Shown here: one piece after another, positions 9,587 through 17,830 of the stretch
Layout of the letters: every line of letters begins with the position of its first letter
Numbering within the stretch: position 1 is the stretch's first letter
NCBI RefSeq assembly: GCF_004340685.1
Contig: NZ_SLUN01000024.1
Location: forward strand, 1 to 64,000
DNA length: 64,000 bases
Direction: 5' to 3'
Source of the DNA: Hydrogenispora ethanolica
GTDB lineage: Bacteria > Bacillota > UBA4882 > UBA8346
Notes under the pieces: model-generated
What the model saw: only the letters and a program-made list of their open reading frames with translations
Told to the model about the DNA's origin: nothing
The model's database searches: none
Made by a program: the position numbers and the translations under genes

Positions 9587-10402
9587 TCAAAGCCACTCGG
9601 CGATCTCCCCCAGATCCTCGGCGATGCGGTCGGGTTGAAACGGAGAACCGTCGAGATCCTCTCGTTGCGTCTCGCCGCTGAGCACCAGGATCGCCATGAT
9701 TCCGGCCTGCCGGCCCATGGCGATGTCGGTGTAGAGCCGGTCGCCCACCATGGCCACGTTCGCCGGCTCGATGTCGAACTTGGCGCATAACGCCTCCACC
9801 ATTTCCTGATGGGGTTTTCCGATCACCTTGGGCGCGACGGCGGTAGCCGCAGTGATCAAGGCGGTCATCGCGCCGCAGTCGGGAATGGGCCCTTGCGGAG
9901 TGGGACAGTTGAAATCGGGATGAGTCGCGATAAACGGGACTCCCTGCCGAATCAGGCCGCAGGCCCGCCGCAGTTTTTCATAGGTAAGGGTCAAATCGAA
10001 GCCCAGCACCACCGCGGCGGGCCGGTCATCGGTCAATGTAAAACCCGCCTCCCGGAACTCCTCCTCCAGCGCGGGAGTTCCCAACAGATAGATCCGCCGC
10101 GCGAAGGAATATTTATCCAGATAGTACCGGGTCGCTTCCCCGGAGGTGAAGATCTGATCGCTGCGGACCGGAATGCCCATCCGGGTGAGTTTCTCCACGT
10201 AGTAGCGGGCGCTTTGAGAGGAGTTGTTGGTCACGAAAATATACTGTTTGCCCTGAGCGGTAATCTTCCTCAGAAACGGCAGCGACCACGGGAACAGTTG
10301 GTCCCCAAGATAGACGGTGCCGTCCAGATCTAGCATAAAGGTATTGATCGTTTCGAAGCGTTGCCGCCACTCGGCGGTAGTCGGTTCAAGTTCGGATCGC
10401 AC
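9587..10402 (-). CDS. HAD-IIA (NagD/AraL-like) sugar phosphatase
   Basis: A 271-residue HAD phosphatase of subclass IIA. Motif I is FMLDLDGTVYLG, motif II is FVTNNSS, the lysine motif is KVIGKPHQEM and motif IV is VGDRLYTDIAMG. The longest frame begins at 10486, but GTG at 10402 has GCGAGGAG seven bases upstream and removes an unconserved leader. It is the last gene of a minus-strand group with an AraM homologue. In Bacillus subtilis, the HAD-IIA phosphatase AraL and AraM are adjacent in the ara operon, so an AraL-like role in clearing sugar phosphates is plausible. Confidence 0.85.
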   Translation of the reverse strand: MRSELEPTTAEWRQRFETINTFMLDLDGTVYLGDQLFPWSLPFLRKITAQGKQYIFVTNNSSQSARYYVEKLTRMGIPVRSDQIFTSGEATRYYLDKYSFARRIYLLGTPALEEEFREAGFTLTDDRPAAVVLGFDLTLTYEKLRRACGLIRQGVPFIATHPDFNCPTPQGPIPDCGAMTALITAATAVAPKVIGKPHQEMVEALCAKFDIEPANVAMVGDRLYTDIAMGRQAGIMAILVLSGETQREDLDGSPFQPDRIAEDLGEIAEWL

Positions 10403-10539
10403 TGAAATTCTCCTCGCTATGCTCGAAGTCGGATAAATGTATAACCGCAACATCGGATGGATGCCGCTATAACGATATACCCGCATGTGCCTATCTCTTG
10501 AAAAATGAATTCAGGTTGCAACATATTATGGATAGCAAA

Positions 10540-11445
10540 TTAAGCTGTATCCCCGATCAATCCGGCTTTTCCCAGAATACTCCGCAACCGTTCCATCTGC
10601 GCATCGTTTAACGGTCCCGCCGGTTTTCCGGCCAAGGGCGAAATCCCCTCGATGAGAAAAGCGACCGCTGCCTTCATGGCGGTTACAAAAGGCTGCGATA
10701 CGTCATAAAGCTCCATCAGACCATTGATCCGCTCCTGCAACAGCGCCACGGTTTTCAGATCGTTGTCGCGATAGGCCGTATAGATCTGGACAAATAACTG
10801 CGGAGCCAAATTGGAGAGGCCGCCGATCAGCCCGTTGCCGCCGGCGATCAGATTGGGGATCAAATATTCGTCGAATCCGGAGAAGACCGCGAAGTCCGGC
10901 CGTTCCCCCTTGACCGTCCGGATCAGTTTCCGGGTATGGCTGATGTTGTCGACGGTATCCTTGATGCCCACAATATTCGGAAACTCATGAGCCAGTTTCA
11001 GGACGAGCCGGGGACTCAGATCCACCGCCGTCCGGTCCGGGAAATTATAAAGCAGCAAGGGCAGATCGGCCGACCGGGCGATCTCTGCGTAGTAGCGGTA
11101 AATGCTCTCCTCATCCAATTTGAAATAATAGGGGGAGATGGCTACCGCGAAATCGGCGCCGGCCCGTTGGGAATATCGGGTCAATTCGACGACTTCGTCG
11201 ACGACGGTCCCGCCGGTTCCAATCAGCACCGCCACCCGTTTCCGGACCGTCCTGACCGCGAAGTCGATAAACTCCCGCTTCTCCGCCAGGGTCAGATTGA
11301 AAAACTCCCCGATGCTCCCCAGAAAGAGGATTCCATCCACGCCGTTCTCAATCAGCCGGTTCACGACTCTTTCATTTCCCGGAAAATCCAGTCTCCCGTG
11401 CTGATCAAAAATAGTGATCATCGGTGTAAATATTCCTTGCAACAA
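10540..11445 (-). CDS. DapA-family lyase (dihydrodipicolinate synthase / 2-keto-3-deoxy sugar-acid aldolase type)
   Basis: A 301-residue class I aldolase of the DapA/NAL superfamily. The Schiff-base lysine is Lys162 in VGIKDT and the partner tyrosine is Tyr133 in LLYNFP; the N-terminal motif GSIGEFFNL replaces the usual GTTGE. TTG start with GGAGG six bases upstream. It lies in one run with an enolase-superfamily dehydratase gene, which is the usual pairing for non-phosphorylating sugar-acid breakdown (dehydration, then aldol cleavage). That makes a keto-deoxy-acid aldolase more likely than lysine synthesis. Confidence 0.85.
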   Translation of the reverse strand: MLQGIFTPMITIFDQHGRLDFPGNERVVNRLIENGVDGILFLGSIGEFFNLTLAEKREFIDFAVRTVRKRVAVLIGTGGTVVDEVVELTRYSQRAGADFAVAISPYYFKLDEESIYRYYAEIARSADLPLLLYNFPDRTAVDLSPRLVLKLAHEFPNIVGIKDTVDNISHTRKLIRTVKGERPDFAVFSGFDEYLIPNLIAGGNGLIGGLSNLAPQLFVQIYTAYRDNDLKTVALLQERINGLMELYDVSQPFVTAMKAAVAFLIEGISPLAGKPAGPLNDAQMERLRSILGKAGLIGDTA

Positions 11446-11479
11446 AGCAATCCTCCCGTCTTTCCAGTTTTACTACGGA

Positions 11480-12808
11480 TTAACAGATCTCATCGGCCAG
11501 TTCCTCCAGGCATCCAAGCTGATCGGCGGTCTCCAAAATGGTGTACCGCATCCGGCTGGCTTGACTGGCCAGGACTCCCTCGCGGGTGCGGGCCTTATCC
11601 AGGTCGAGATCCTCGGGACGATAGGGAGCCCCGACTTTCCGGAGCATTTCGGTCAGGTATTCCGGGCTGAGCATGAAGGCTTGAATCGCCGAGCGCCACT
11701 CTTCGGCGGTGTTGACGGCCCGTTCGATTCCGGCCAGAACGTCTTGGCGGGCGAAGGAGCGCGGCTCATTCTCCTTGAAAACTTCCCCGGCCAGCGGGCC
11801 GTAGACGTCTTTGACCATCGCTTCCCAACGGCCGCGGTTGGATAAGCGATCCGCCGCCCGCTCGAGATCAACCCGGGACAGATCCAGAGTAAACAGCTTC
11901 GCGTATAACTTGCTCATGAGCACGGTGCCCACGGCGACCTCGTCCCCGTGGAAGTGCTTGAATTCGCCGCGCATGATAGACTTCATCTCCCAGAACTGGG
12001 CCAATAAATGCTCGGAACCCGAGGCCGGCCGGGAGTTGCCCACCCATAACATGGCAATGCCGGCGTCGATCAAGCCGCGCGTCAGGGAGGCGATCGCCGC
12101 TTCGTCCCGGGTGATAAACCGGCCGGCCCCCGCGATGCACTCGTCCACCGTCTTTTGCACGAGGTCCACCGCTTGCTGGCAGTAATACTCGCCGTTGATA
12201 ATCTTTGAGAGCACCCAGTCGGCCCGGCCGATGACCTTGCCGATCAGATCGCCGAATCCGGCGGCGATCATGGCCAGCGGCGCGTTCCGCAGGATGGCCG
12301 GGTCCGCGTATACCGCGGTCGGATAGGTGGCGGGCCAAGGCTTTTTAAAACCGTTGATGACCAGCGGAGCGACCACCGAGGTATACCCGTCCATCGACGG
12401 CGCCGTCAGCAGCGAGATATAACCCCGCCCGACCTTGGAACTGATGTACCGGGCCAGGTCGTTGAGCGTCCCCGAACCTGCCGCCACCATGAAGTCGGTC
12501 GCAGCATCGAACTCGGTCAACACTTTGATCAAGGACTGTTCGTTGGGAATGATCTTCTGATCGGTGTCGAACAGGCACACCCGCACCTCACAGCCGTCTT
12601 CCCGCAAGATTCGCTCGGCTTCGCGGCCCGCCAGATCCATCGTGTTCCGGTCGGCGATTAACAAGGCCTTTTTGCCGAACCCCAACCGTTCCCTGCAGCC
12701 CGACAGCTGCTGAAGCGCTCCCCGTTCCACGACGATCTCCTTGATGGGGAGCGGATGAATTCGGCCACAGGAACAAACCTTTTCCGGTTGTTCGTTTGAA
12801 TGATTCAA
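11480..12808 (-). CDS. araM: Glycerol-1-phosphate dehydrogenase family protein (AraM/EgsA-like)
   Basis: A 442-residue member of the iron-containing/dehydroquinate-synthase-like dehydrogenase fold, AraM branch. The nucleotide motif is GSGTLND (111-117); metal ligands are Asp187 in GFGDLIGK, His267 in GSEHLLAQFWE and His287 in HFHGDEVAVGT. AraM of B. subtilis reduces dihydroxyacetone phosphate to sn-glycerol 1-phosphate. The start is TTG with GAGGTG seven bases upstream. It is about 50 residues longer than the Bacillus protein, with CSCGRIH near the N terminus. It lies 40 bp after the dehydratase gene and 34 bp before the aldolase gene. The physiological product in this pathway is unknown. Confidence 0.85.
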   Translation of the reverse strand: MNHSNEQPEKVCSCGRIHPLPIKEIVVERGALQQLSGCRERLGFGKKALLIADRNTMDLAGREAERILREDGCEVRVCLFDTDQKIIPNEQSLIKVLTEFDAATDFMVAAGSGTLNDLARYISSKVGRGYISLLTAPSMDGYTSVVAPLVINGFKKPWPATYPTAVYADPAILRNAPLAMIAAGFGDLIGKVIGRADWVLSKIINGEYYCQQAVDLVQKTVDECIAGAGRFITRDEAAIASLTRGLIDAGIAMLWVGNSRPASGSEHLLAQFWEMKSIMRGEFKHFHGDEVAVGTVLMSKLYAKLFTLDLSRVDLERAADRLSNRGRWEAMVKDVYGPLAGEVFKENEPRSFARQDVLAGIERAVNTAEEWRSAIQAFMLSPEYLTEMLRKVGAPYRPEDLDLDKARTREGVLASQASRMRYTILETADQLGCLEELADEIC

Positions 12809-12848
12809 AGCTTTTCACCTCAATGACGCCCTGGGGGGTTCCCGGGGC

Positions 12849-13976
12849 TTATTTTGAATAAAAATACTCCTTTTTGCGAAGCAGCCCCTCTCTCTCAAGC
12901 AAATTCCAGTCCGGGTCCACCGGCAGGCCCGGCTCGGAGGGCAGATAAAACTTTCCGTCCCTGGCCTCCGGCGCCAGCTTCATCAGCGCCACAAAGCTTT
13001 TCATGATGGGAGTCAAATATTCGACCATGGCATCCTCCGAGGCGGTGGCGATGTAAGCGCCCGTGATCTGCGACAGTCCTCCCGAAGAGAAACGCAAGCC
13101 ATATTCTTTGGCGATATCTCGGATCCGGAACCACTCCCGGATTCCGCCCATGCTGGAGGGAACCGGCTGAAGATGGGAGACTCCCAATTTGGCGTATTCC
13201 TCGAACATATACTGGGTCCGCATCGATTCCCCCATCGAAACCGGGATCGGGCAAATCTTAGTCAATTTGCCGAGTTCGCCAAAGTTCCAGGCGTGAACCG
13301 GTTCCTCAAACCAAGCGATGTCATACTCAGCCACTCTTTCGGCGAACCGGCAGGCGGTTTGGGCATCCCAGCACTGGTTGGCGTCAATGGCGATCTGTAT
13401 TTTTTCTCCCACCAACTTGCGAACCATGGCGATCCGCCGGACGTCCCTTTCCACCTCCGTCCCGAAGTTGGTGGCAATCTTCATCTTAATAACCGAATAA
13501 CCCTCTTGCACAAGACTGGTGATTTCGCTCTCGAGCTCGGCGTCGGTCAGCCCGGTACCCCCGGCGCTGCCGTAGACATGCACCCAATCCCGTTCCGCTC
13601 CCCAGAACCGGTGCAGCGGCAACCCGGCCCGTTTGGCCAGGATATCGTTGAGCGCCAGATCGAATTTACCAAAGTCGACAATGGCCTCGCTGGAAAAGCC
13701 GCGATTGCGGAGCTTCCAGTAGACCTGATGATACCATTCGTCGTAGGTCTTCTTTGCGCCGGTCATAATCAACGGCAGGATGACTTCCTGAAACTGCGGG
13801 GAGCATGGCGCCTGCCCGCACAGGCCATCCTCGTCAAACAGCTGCACCCATCCCTCCATCGGCACGCAATCAAACGGTCCGCCGGTGGAGTCAAAGAAAG
13901 GCCTCGGTAAGGCAATCGGCGCGAAAGTGCTGACTACCGCTTTACTAAATCGGAGTTGTTGATTCGACATGTCCAC
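12849..13976 (-). CDS. Enolase-superfamily sugar-acid dehydratase/racemase (mandelate racemase-like)
   Basis: A TIM-barrel enzyme of 375 residues that abstracts a proton next to a carboxylate. Seen from the N terminus: capping domain to about 130, the base motif VIKMKIA with Lys164 and Lys166, and metal ligands Asp198 (IDANQCW), Glu224 (WFEEP) and Glu250 (SMGES). The C-terminal His of mandelate racemase is not visible; the loop reads FSSGGLSQITG. GTG at 13976 has GGGAGGG seven bases upstream and is preferred to the longer frame from 14000. With the aldolase gene it suggests sugar-acid catabolism; the substrate is unknown. Confidence 0.82.
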   Translation of the reverse strand: MDMSNQQLRFSKAVVSTFAPIALPRPFFDSTGGPFDCVPMEGWVQLFDEDGLCGQAPCSPQFQEVILPLIMTGAKKTYDEWYHQVYWKLRNRGFSSEAIVDFGKFDLALNDILAKRAGLPLHRFWGAERDWVHVYGSAGGTGLTDAELESEITSLVQEGYSVIKMKIATNFGTEVERDVRRIAMVRKLVGEKIQIAIDANQCWDAQTACRFAERVAEYDIAWFEEPVHAWNFGELGKLTKICPIPVSMGESMRTQYMFEEYAKLGVSHLQPVPSSMGGIREWFRIRDIAKEYGLRFSSGGLSQITGAYIATASEDAMVEYLTPIMKSFVALMKLAPEARDGKFYLPSEPGLPVDPDWNLLEREGLLRKKEYFYSK

Positions 13977-14029
13977 ATTGCTTCCCTCCCAATTCGTCAC
14001 TGAGGATGAAATAAATATCCGCTATATAA

Positions 14030-14156
14030 AAGCGTTGTGATAAACCCTGTCCGAAGGCCAGGGTGAACACAAAAGCTCAGAAAAGCAAGTGATAAAGTCG
14101 TTTTTTAGGCCATTGAAAGGATGATTTCCGAATTTGAGGACTTTATCACATGGCTT
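14030..14156. repeat. 127-bp inverted-repeat element, family A, copy 1
   Basis: The left end is AAGCGTTGTGATAAA and the right end is TTTATCACATGGCTT. An internal GTGATAAAGTC can also pair with the right end. A GC hairpin, CCCTGTCCGAAGGCCAGGG, lies near the left end. Related copies are at 33399-33525, 58743-58869 and, inverted, 46590-46721. Confidence 0.85.
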
Positions 14157-14164
14157 AATGGCTT

Positions 14165-14342
14165 ATAAGTTGAATTAAATATATGTTATGCATCATGTCC
14201 CGTAAGCCTTCCATGATGGATAAATTAAGGAATTTAATTCAACTATTACCGCTGTAATAGGATGAATTAAATTCCGTTTTTATTCCATTTGCATTCGGCC
14301 TTAGGAATGCAAATCTTAGTTCAGAAATTTATTTCATCCTAT
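14165..14342. repeat. Two adjacent palindromic repeats (14165-14246 and 14257-14342), family B superfamily
   Basis: These match the pair at 741-948 in order, spacing and central sequence. Ends are ATAAGTTGAATTAAAT and ATAGGATGAATTAAAT with their complements. Together with the family A copy just to the left they fill the gap between the dehydratase gene and the terminator at 14410. Confidence 0.8.
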
Positions 14343-14409
14343 ATAGGGGGTGAGTCGATTTATCCCTTCGTCTACTGAGCCAACTTGATAATCAGGTATT
14401 TTTTGCCGT

Positions 14410-14455
14410 AAAAAAGGCGCAGGAGAAGGACCTTGATCCAGGATGCTTCTCCTGC
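14410..14455 (-). terminator. Intrinsic terminator of the second importer operon
   Basis: Read on the minus strand, stem GCAGGAGAAG pairs with CTTCTCCTGC (14446-14455 with 14419-14428), then GCC and six T residues follow. It lies 20 bp after the stop of the binding-protein gene, so the dehydratase-aldolase group further on is probably transcribed separately. Confidence 0.85.
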
Positions 14456-14474
14456 CGTATTTAAAAACCGGGGA

Positions 14475-15785
14475 TCACTTTTTCATCGCTTTCAAAAACT
14501 CTTTTTGATACTGGGTCAGCAGTTTGGCCCAGTTATCCAGGACTTCCTTGGCGGTCTTCTTCTTTAATAGCACCGCTTGCAGATCTGGCTCCTGTACTTT
14601 GGAACGAAACTCGGACCATTGCGGGAGCCACTGCGGGTGCACCAGGTTTTTGGTATTGGCGCTTTTTAATACTTCTTTGTACGTCTGCAGGTACGGATCG
14701 TTTTTATACCAAGCGTCGTTGTAAACGCCATCGTTCACCGGCACCCGGCCTTCTTTTTCACAAAGATAGGACGCGCCTTCCGCTGATGCGAGATAGGTTA
14801 CCAATTTCCAAGCCGCGTCTTTGTTCTTCGAGGCTTTAAACACTACCGGCCCGCAGAAAGAGGGCGCCTTGGTGACGCGGATTCCGGACGGTCCCACCAA
14901 TTGGGGCGCATTCATGAAATTGCCCTCCCCTAAATTCTTTTTATGTTCGGGGAGCGATGAGGAGTTATGATAGACATACATGCTGGTTCCGGTGCCGAAC
15001 TCGGCGACCATTTCCTTAAAGGAGTTGGTGATGCTGTCCCGGGATGTCCAACCATTCCAATAAATGCTGGCGTACATGTCGAACGCCTTGACGAAGAGGG
15101 GCCCGTTAATCTTGCAGTTACCCTTGGAGTCAAACACTTGATTGGTTCCGGCATAACTAAAGATAAAATCCCATAGGTTTTCAAGCGATCCCGCGCCGCC
15201 CCGCAGGGAGAAAAAATACTTGCCATCCTTGGGATCGGCATACTTTTCACATAATTTGATGAACTGATCGAAGGTCTTTGGCGGGGTGATCCCGTTTTGG
15301 TCGAAAAGTTTTTTATTATACCAAGCGGTATCCACAGTCACAAAGAACGGCAGGACATACAGTTTCTTATTGGGGACCAAGATCTTGGCGCCGTCCAGGA
15401 CACTCTTGCTGATGCTCCCTTTTTCTTTCCAGGAACCGAACCGCGAGTTCAGCGGCTCCAATGCGTCCTGACTATAAAGGACGGATAGATCGACGTCCCG
15501 TATTCCCGCGGCATCCGGCACGCTATTAGTGGCGATGGCCGTGTTGTACTTTTGCATGTAGGATTCGGCGGGAAGTCCCACGAATTCCACTTCAATATTG
15601 GGATTCTGCTTCATAAAACGTTTGACCAGTTCCTGATAGATCGGCATCGAAGTCGGGTTTCCATCCCAATGCCAATACACAATCTTCGTCTTCTTGAGTT
15701 CTCCGCTGCAGCACGAAACCATCACGCCAAGGATTAAAACACCGATCATCACGACACTGAATAACTTTTTCAACTTCCTTACCAC
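14475..15785 (-). CDS. Extracellular sugar-binding protein, second importer
   Basis: A family 1 solute-binding protein of up to 436 residues. The N terminus has basic residues, a hydrophobic core and MVSCCSGE, a likely lipoprotein cleavage site that would anchor it to the membrane. KIVYWHWDGNPTSMPIYQELVKRF follows, as in AraN/MsmE-like proteins. The start is ambiguous: GTG at 15785 or TTG four codons later, since GGTAAGG lies very close to both. It is the last gene after MalF- and MalG-type permease genes and is followed by a terminator. Its sugar is unknown; the AraL- and AraM-like genes beyond recall the Bacillus araNPQ arrangement. Confidence 0.9.
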   Translation of the reverse strand: MVRKLKKLFSVVMIGVLILGVMVSCCSGELKKTKIVYWHWDGNPTSMPIYQELVKRFMKQNPNIEVEFVGLPAESYMQKYNTAIATNSVPDAAGIRDVDLSVLYSQDALEPLNSRFGSWKEKGSISKSVLDGAKILVPNKKLYVLPFFVTVDTAWYNKKLFDQNGITPPKTFDQFIKLCEKYADPKDGKYFFSLRGGAGSLENLWDFIFSYAGTNQVFDSKGNCKINGPLFVKAFDMYASIYWNGWTSRDSITNSFKEMVAEFGTGTSMYVYHNSSSLPEHKKNLGEGNFMNAPQLVGPSGIRVTKAPSFCGPVVFKASKNKDAAWKLVTYLASAEGASYLCEKEGRVPVNDGVYNDAWYKNDPYLQTYKEVLKSANTKNLVHPQWLPQWSEFRSKVQEPDLQAVLLKKKTAKEVLDNWAKLLTQYQKEFLKAMKK

Positions 15786-15826
15786 CCTTCATTTGCTCTA
15801 TTTATCCGTCAAGCCAGCACTATTAG

Positions 15827-16660
15827 TTAACCTTTCACCGCGCCGGCCGAGAGACCTGTTACCAGATATTTCTGAATATAAGCGAAAAGGATCATCACCG
15901 GGATCAAAGCAATGATATTGCCGGCGGTCAGTCCGCCATAATTCACGGTAAACTCCCCTTGCATCATGCTCAGTCCCAAGGGCAGGGTAAACAACTTGGT
16001 GTCGCTCATGAACGCCAAAGCGTATACAAAGTCGTTCCACGCCCCGATAAAAGCGAAGGCTCCGGTGGCCACAATTCCCGGCGCTATCGTGGGCACGATC
16101 ACCCTAAAAATCGCCCCAAGCAGCGAACAGCCGTCGATCTGGGCGGCCTCCTCCATTTGTTTGGGGATATTGGAAAAAAAACCGCTCATCATAATGGTGC
16201 AAAATGCAATCTGAATCGTTGTATACGTAAATGTCAAGCAGGAAAGCCGGTTGATTATCCCCAGGTTTTTAAAGATCTCAAACAGCGGGATGATCAGCAT
16301 CACCCCGGGCAGCATTTGGGTGAAGAGAAAAATTAAGAGGACACCCCCTTTCCCCGCAAATTTGTATCGCGAAAACGCATAACCGCCCAGCAGCGAGATG
16401 AGCACCAATAAAACCGTAGTTGAGAACGAAACAATCAAACTATTGGTGAAATAATGGGAAAACCCCACATCCCTCCACATATTTATATAATTATCCAAGG
16501 TAAAAGGGATGGGCAGATAACGGATAGGCATTTGCAGAATCGTCTCTTCTCTCTTCAAAGAAGTGCATAGGCTCCAGTAGAACGGAAACAAAAGGTAAAT
16601 GACGAAAAGGGCCAAAGGTAAATGCAATGTAAAGAACCGTTTCAGCTTACTTTGCCTCAA
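15827..16660 (-). CDS. CUT1 ABC importer permease (MalG type), second importer
   Basis: Permease of 277 residues with six membrane segments and the EAA loop EEAAQIDGCSLLGAIFRVIVP, ending SAGAVKG. TTG start with AAAGGAGG seven bases upstream, overlapping the end of the MalF-type gene by 4 bp. It forms the membrane channel with the preceding subunit. Confidence 0.92.
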   Translation of the reverse strand: MRQSKLKRFFTLHLPLALFVIYLLFPFYWSLCTSLKREETILQMPIRYLPIPFTLDNYINMWRDVGFSHYFTNSLIVSFSTTVLLVLISLLGGYAFSRYKFAGKGGVLLIFLFTQMLPGVMLIIPLFEIFKNLGIINRLSCLTFTYTTIQIAFCTIMMSGFFSNIPKQMEEAAQIDGCSLLGAIFRVIVPTIAPGIVATGAFAFIGAWNDFVYALAFMSDTKLFTLPLGLSMMQGEFTVNYGGLTAGNIIALIPVMILFAYIQKYLVTGLSAGAVKG

Positions 16661-17574
16661 TACAGATCCTCCTTTCCAAACTTGCTGAGGGCGAGATACA
16701 GCACTGAGAATACCAATAATAACAGCGCCATTACCACCGATATCGTTGACGCGTACCCCAGATCCAAAGAGTTAACGAAGGTCATTATGACATAAACCGG
16801 CAGCGTAAGGGTTGAGAAATTGGGGCCGCCCTTGGTCATGCTATAGATGATATCGACAATATTTAAAGTCCAGACGGTTCTCAGTAGCGTGGTCAAAATC
16901 AAGGTGTCCTTCAGCATCGGCAAGGTTACATGAATGAATTTGTGCCAGGCAGAGGCGCCGTCCACATCGCAGGACTCGTAAACCTCTCCCGGGATCGTCT
17001 GCAGGCTGGCCAAAATACTGACCGCGAAAAACGGGATTCCCCGCCAGGTGGTGGCGAACACCATTGCCCCCATCGCTTTGCCCATGCTTGAAAACCAGGA
17101 AATCCGGGTATCAATCAATCCCGACTTCAAGAGCAGATCATTGAGAACCCCAAAGTTCTCGCTATACATGAAACTCCACATCATTGCCACCAAAATTCCG
17201 GCGACGGCCCATGGGGAGAATGCCAGCGCCCGGAACACGCCCCGTCCTTTAAACTGCCGGTTGAGGAGTAAAGCCAGGTACAATCCGAGGACCGATTGAA
17301 GAAAAACGTTGGAAACCGTCCAAATGATCGAGTTCCATAATGATGTCCAAAACAGCGGATCCTGAAGCAACAGTTTTTGGTAATTGTCGAGCCCGGCAAA
17401 ACCCCATCCCGCTTTCTGAGTCAATACATAATTTCTCAAGCTCAACAGGAAGGTATTGACCACGGGATAAAACATGAACACTGTAATAAACAGGAAAGCC
17501 GGCAACAATAACAAATATGGCACCATTTGATTTTTGAAAAAGGCGCGGTTCGTCCAGGAATGATCTTTGCTCAT
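16657..17574 (-). CDS. CUT1 ABC importer permease (MalF type), second importer
   Basis: Permease of 305 residues and first gene of the second importer operon. The first membrane segment is YLLLLPAFLFITVFMFYPVV; the EAA loop reads YESCDVDGASAWHKFIHVTLP, where the second alanine is cysteine. The ATG is preceded by AAGGAGGTG. The 256-bp gap before it contains the terminator of the regulator genes, so its own promoter should lie between 17575 and 17720, presumably under the adjacent response regulator. Confidence 0.92.
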   Translation of the reverse strand: MSKDHSWTNRAFFKNQMVPYLLLLPAFLFITVFMFYPVVNTFLLSLRNYVLTQKAGWGFAGLDNYQKLLLQDPLFWTSLWNSIIWTVSNVFLQSVLGLYLALLLNRQFKGRGVFRALAFSPWAVAGILVAMMWSFMYSENFGVLNDLLLKSGLIDTRISWFSSMGKAMGAMVFATTWRGIPFFAVSILASLQTIPGEVYESCDVDGASAWHKFIHVTLPMLKDTLILTTLLRTVWTLNIVDIIYSMTKGGPNFSTLTLPVYVIMTFVNSLDLGYASTISVVMALLLLVFSVLYLALSKFGKEDLY

Positions 17575-17721
17575 CGTGATTCACCTCCTTTTAAGGTTAC
17601 AATTAGAAAACGCCGATGTAACAATTGGTTTAACATCGATGTAATTATAACCGAACCTGCTTGAGGAAGGAATTTAAATTCTTATGGCCATTGTTTAAAG
17701 TTTTACGTCATGAAAAAAAGC

Positions 17722-17756
17722 ACAAAAAAGACGCCAGCTGTTGCGCTGGTCGCCTT
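17722..17756 (-). terminator. Intrinsic terminator after the response regulator gene
   Basis: On the minus strand, GGCG-A-CCAGC pairs with GCTGG-CGTC (one bulged A), then TTTTTTG follows. It lies 75 bp after the regulator stop and separates regulator and transporter transcription. Confidence 0.7.
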
Positions 17757-17830
17757 TTCAATCCGAAGCATTACGATATATAAAAGAAGTTTAATTTCAC
17801 CCTGTATAGGTTTCAGCCATTCCGAACGGT

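Noticed and set aside
9809-10333. Plus-strand ORF opposite the HAD phosphatase
   Set aside because: It is a shadow frame of a well-supported gene, with no motif of its own.
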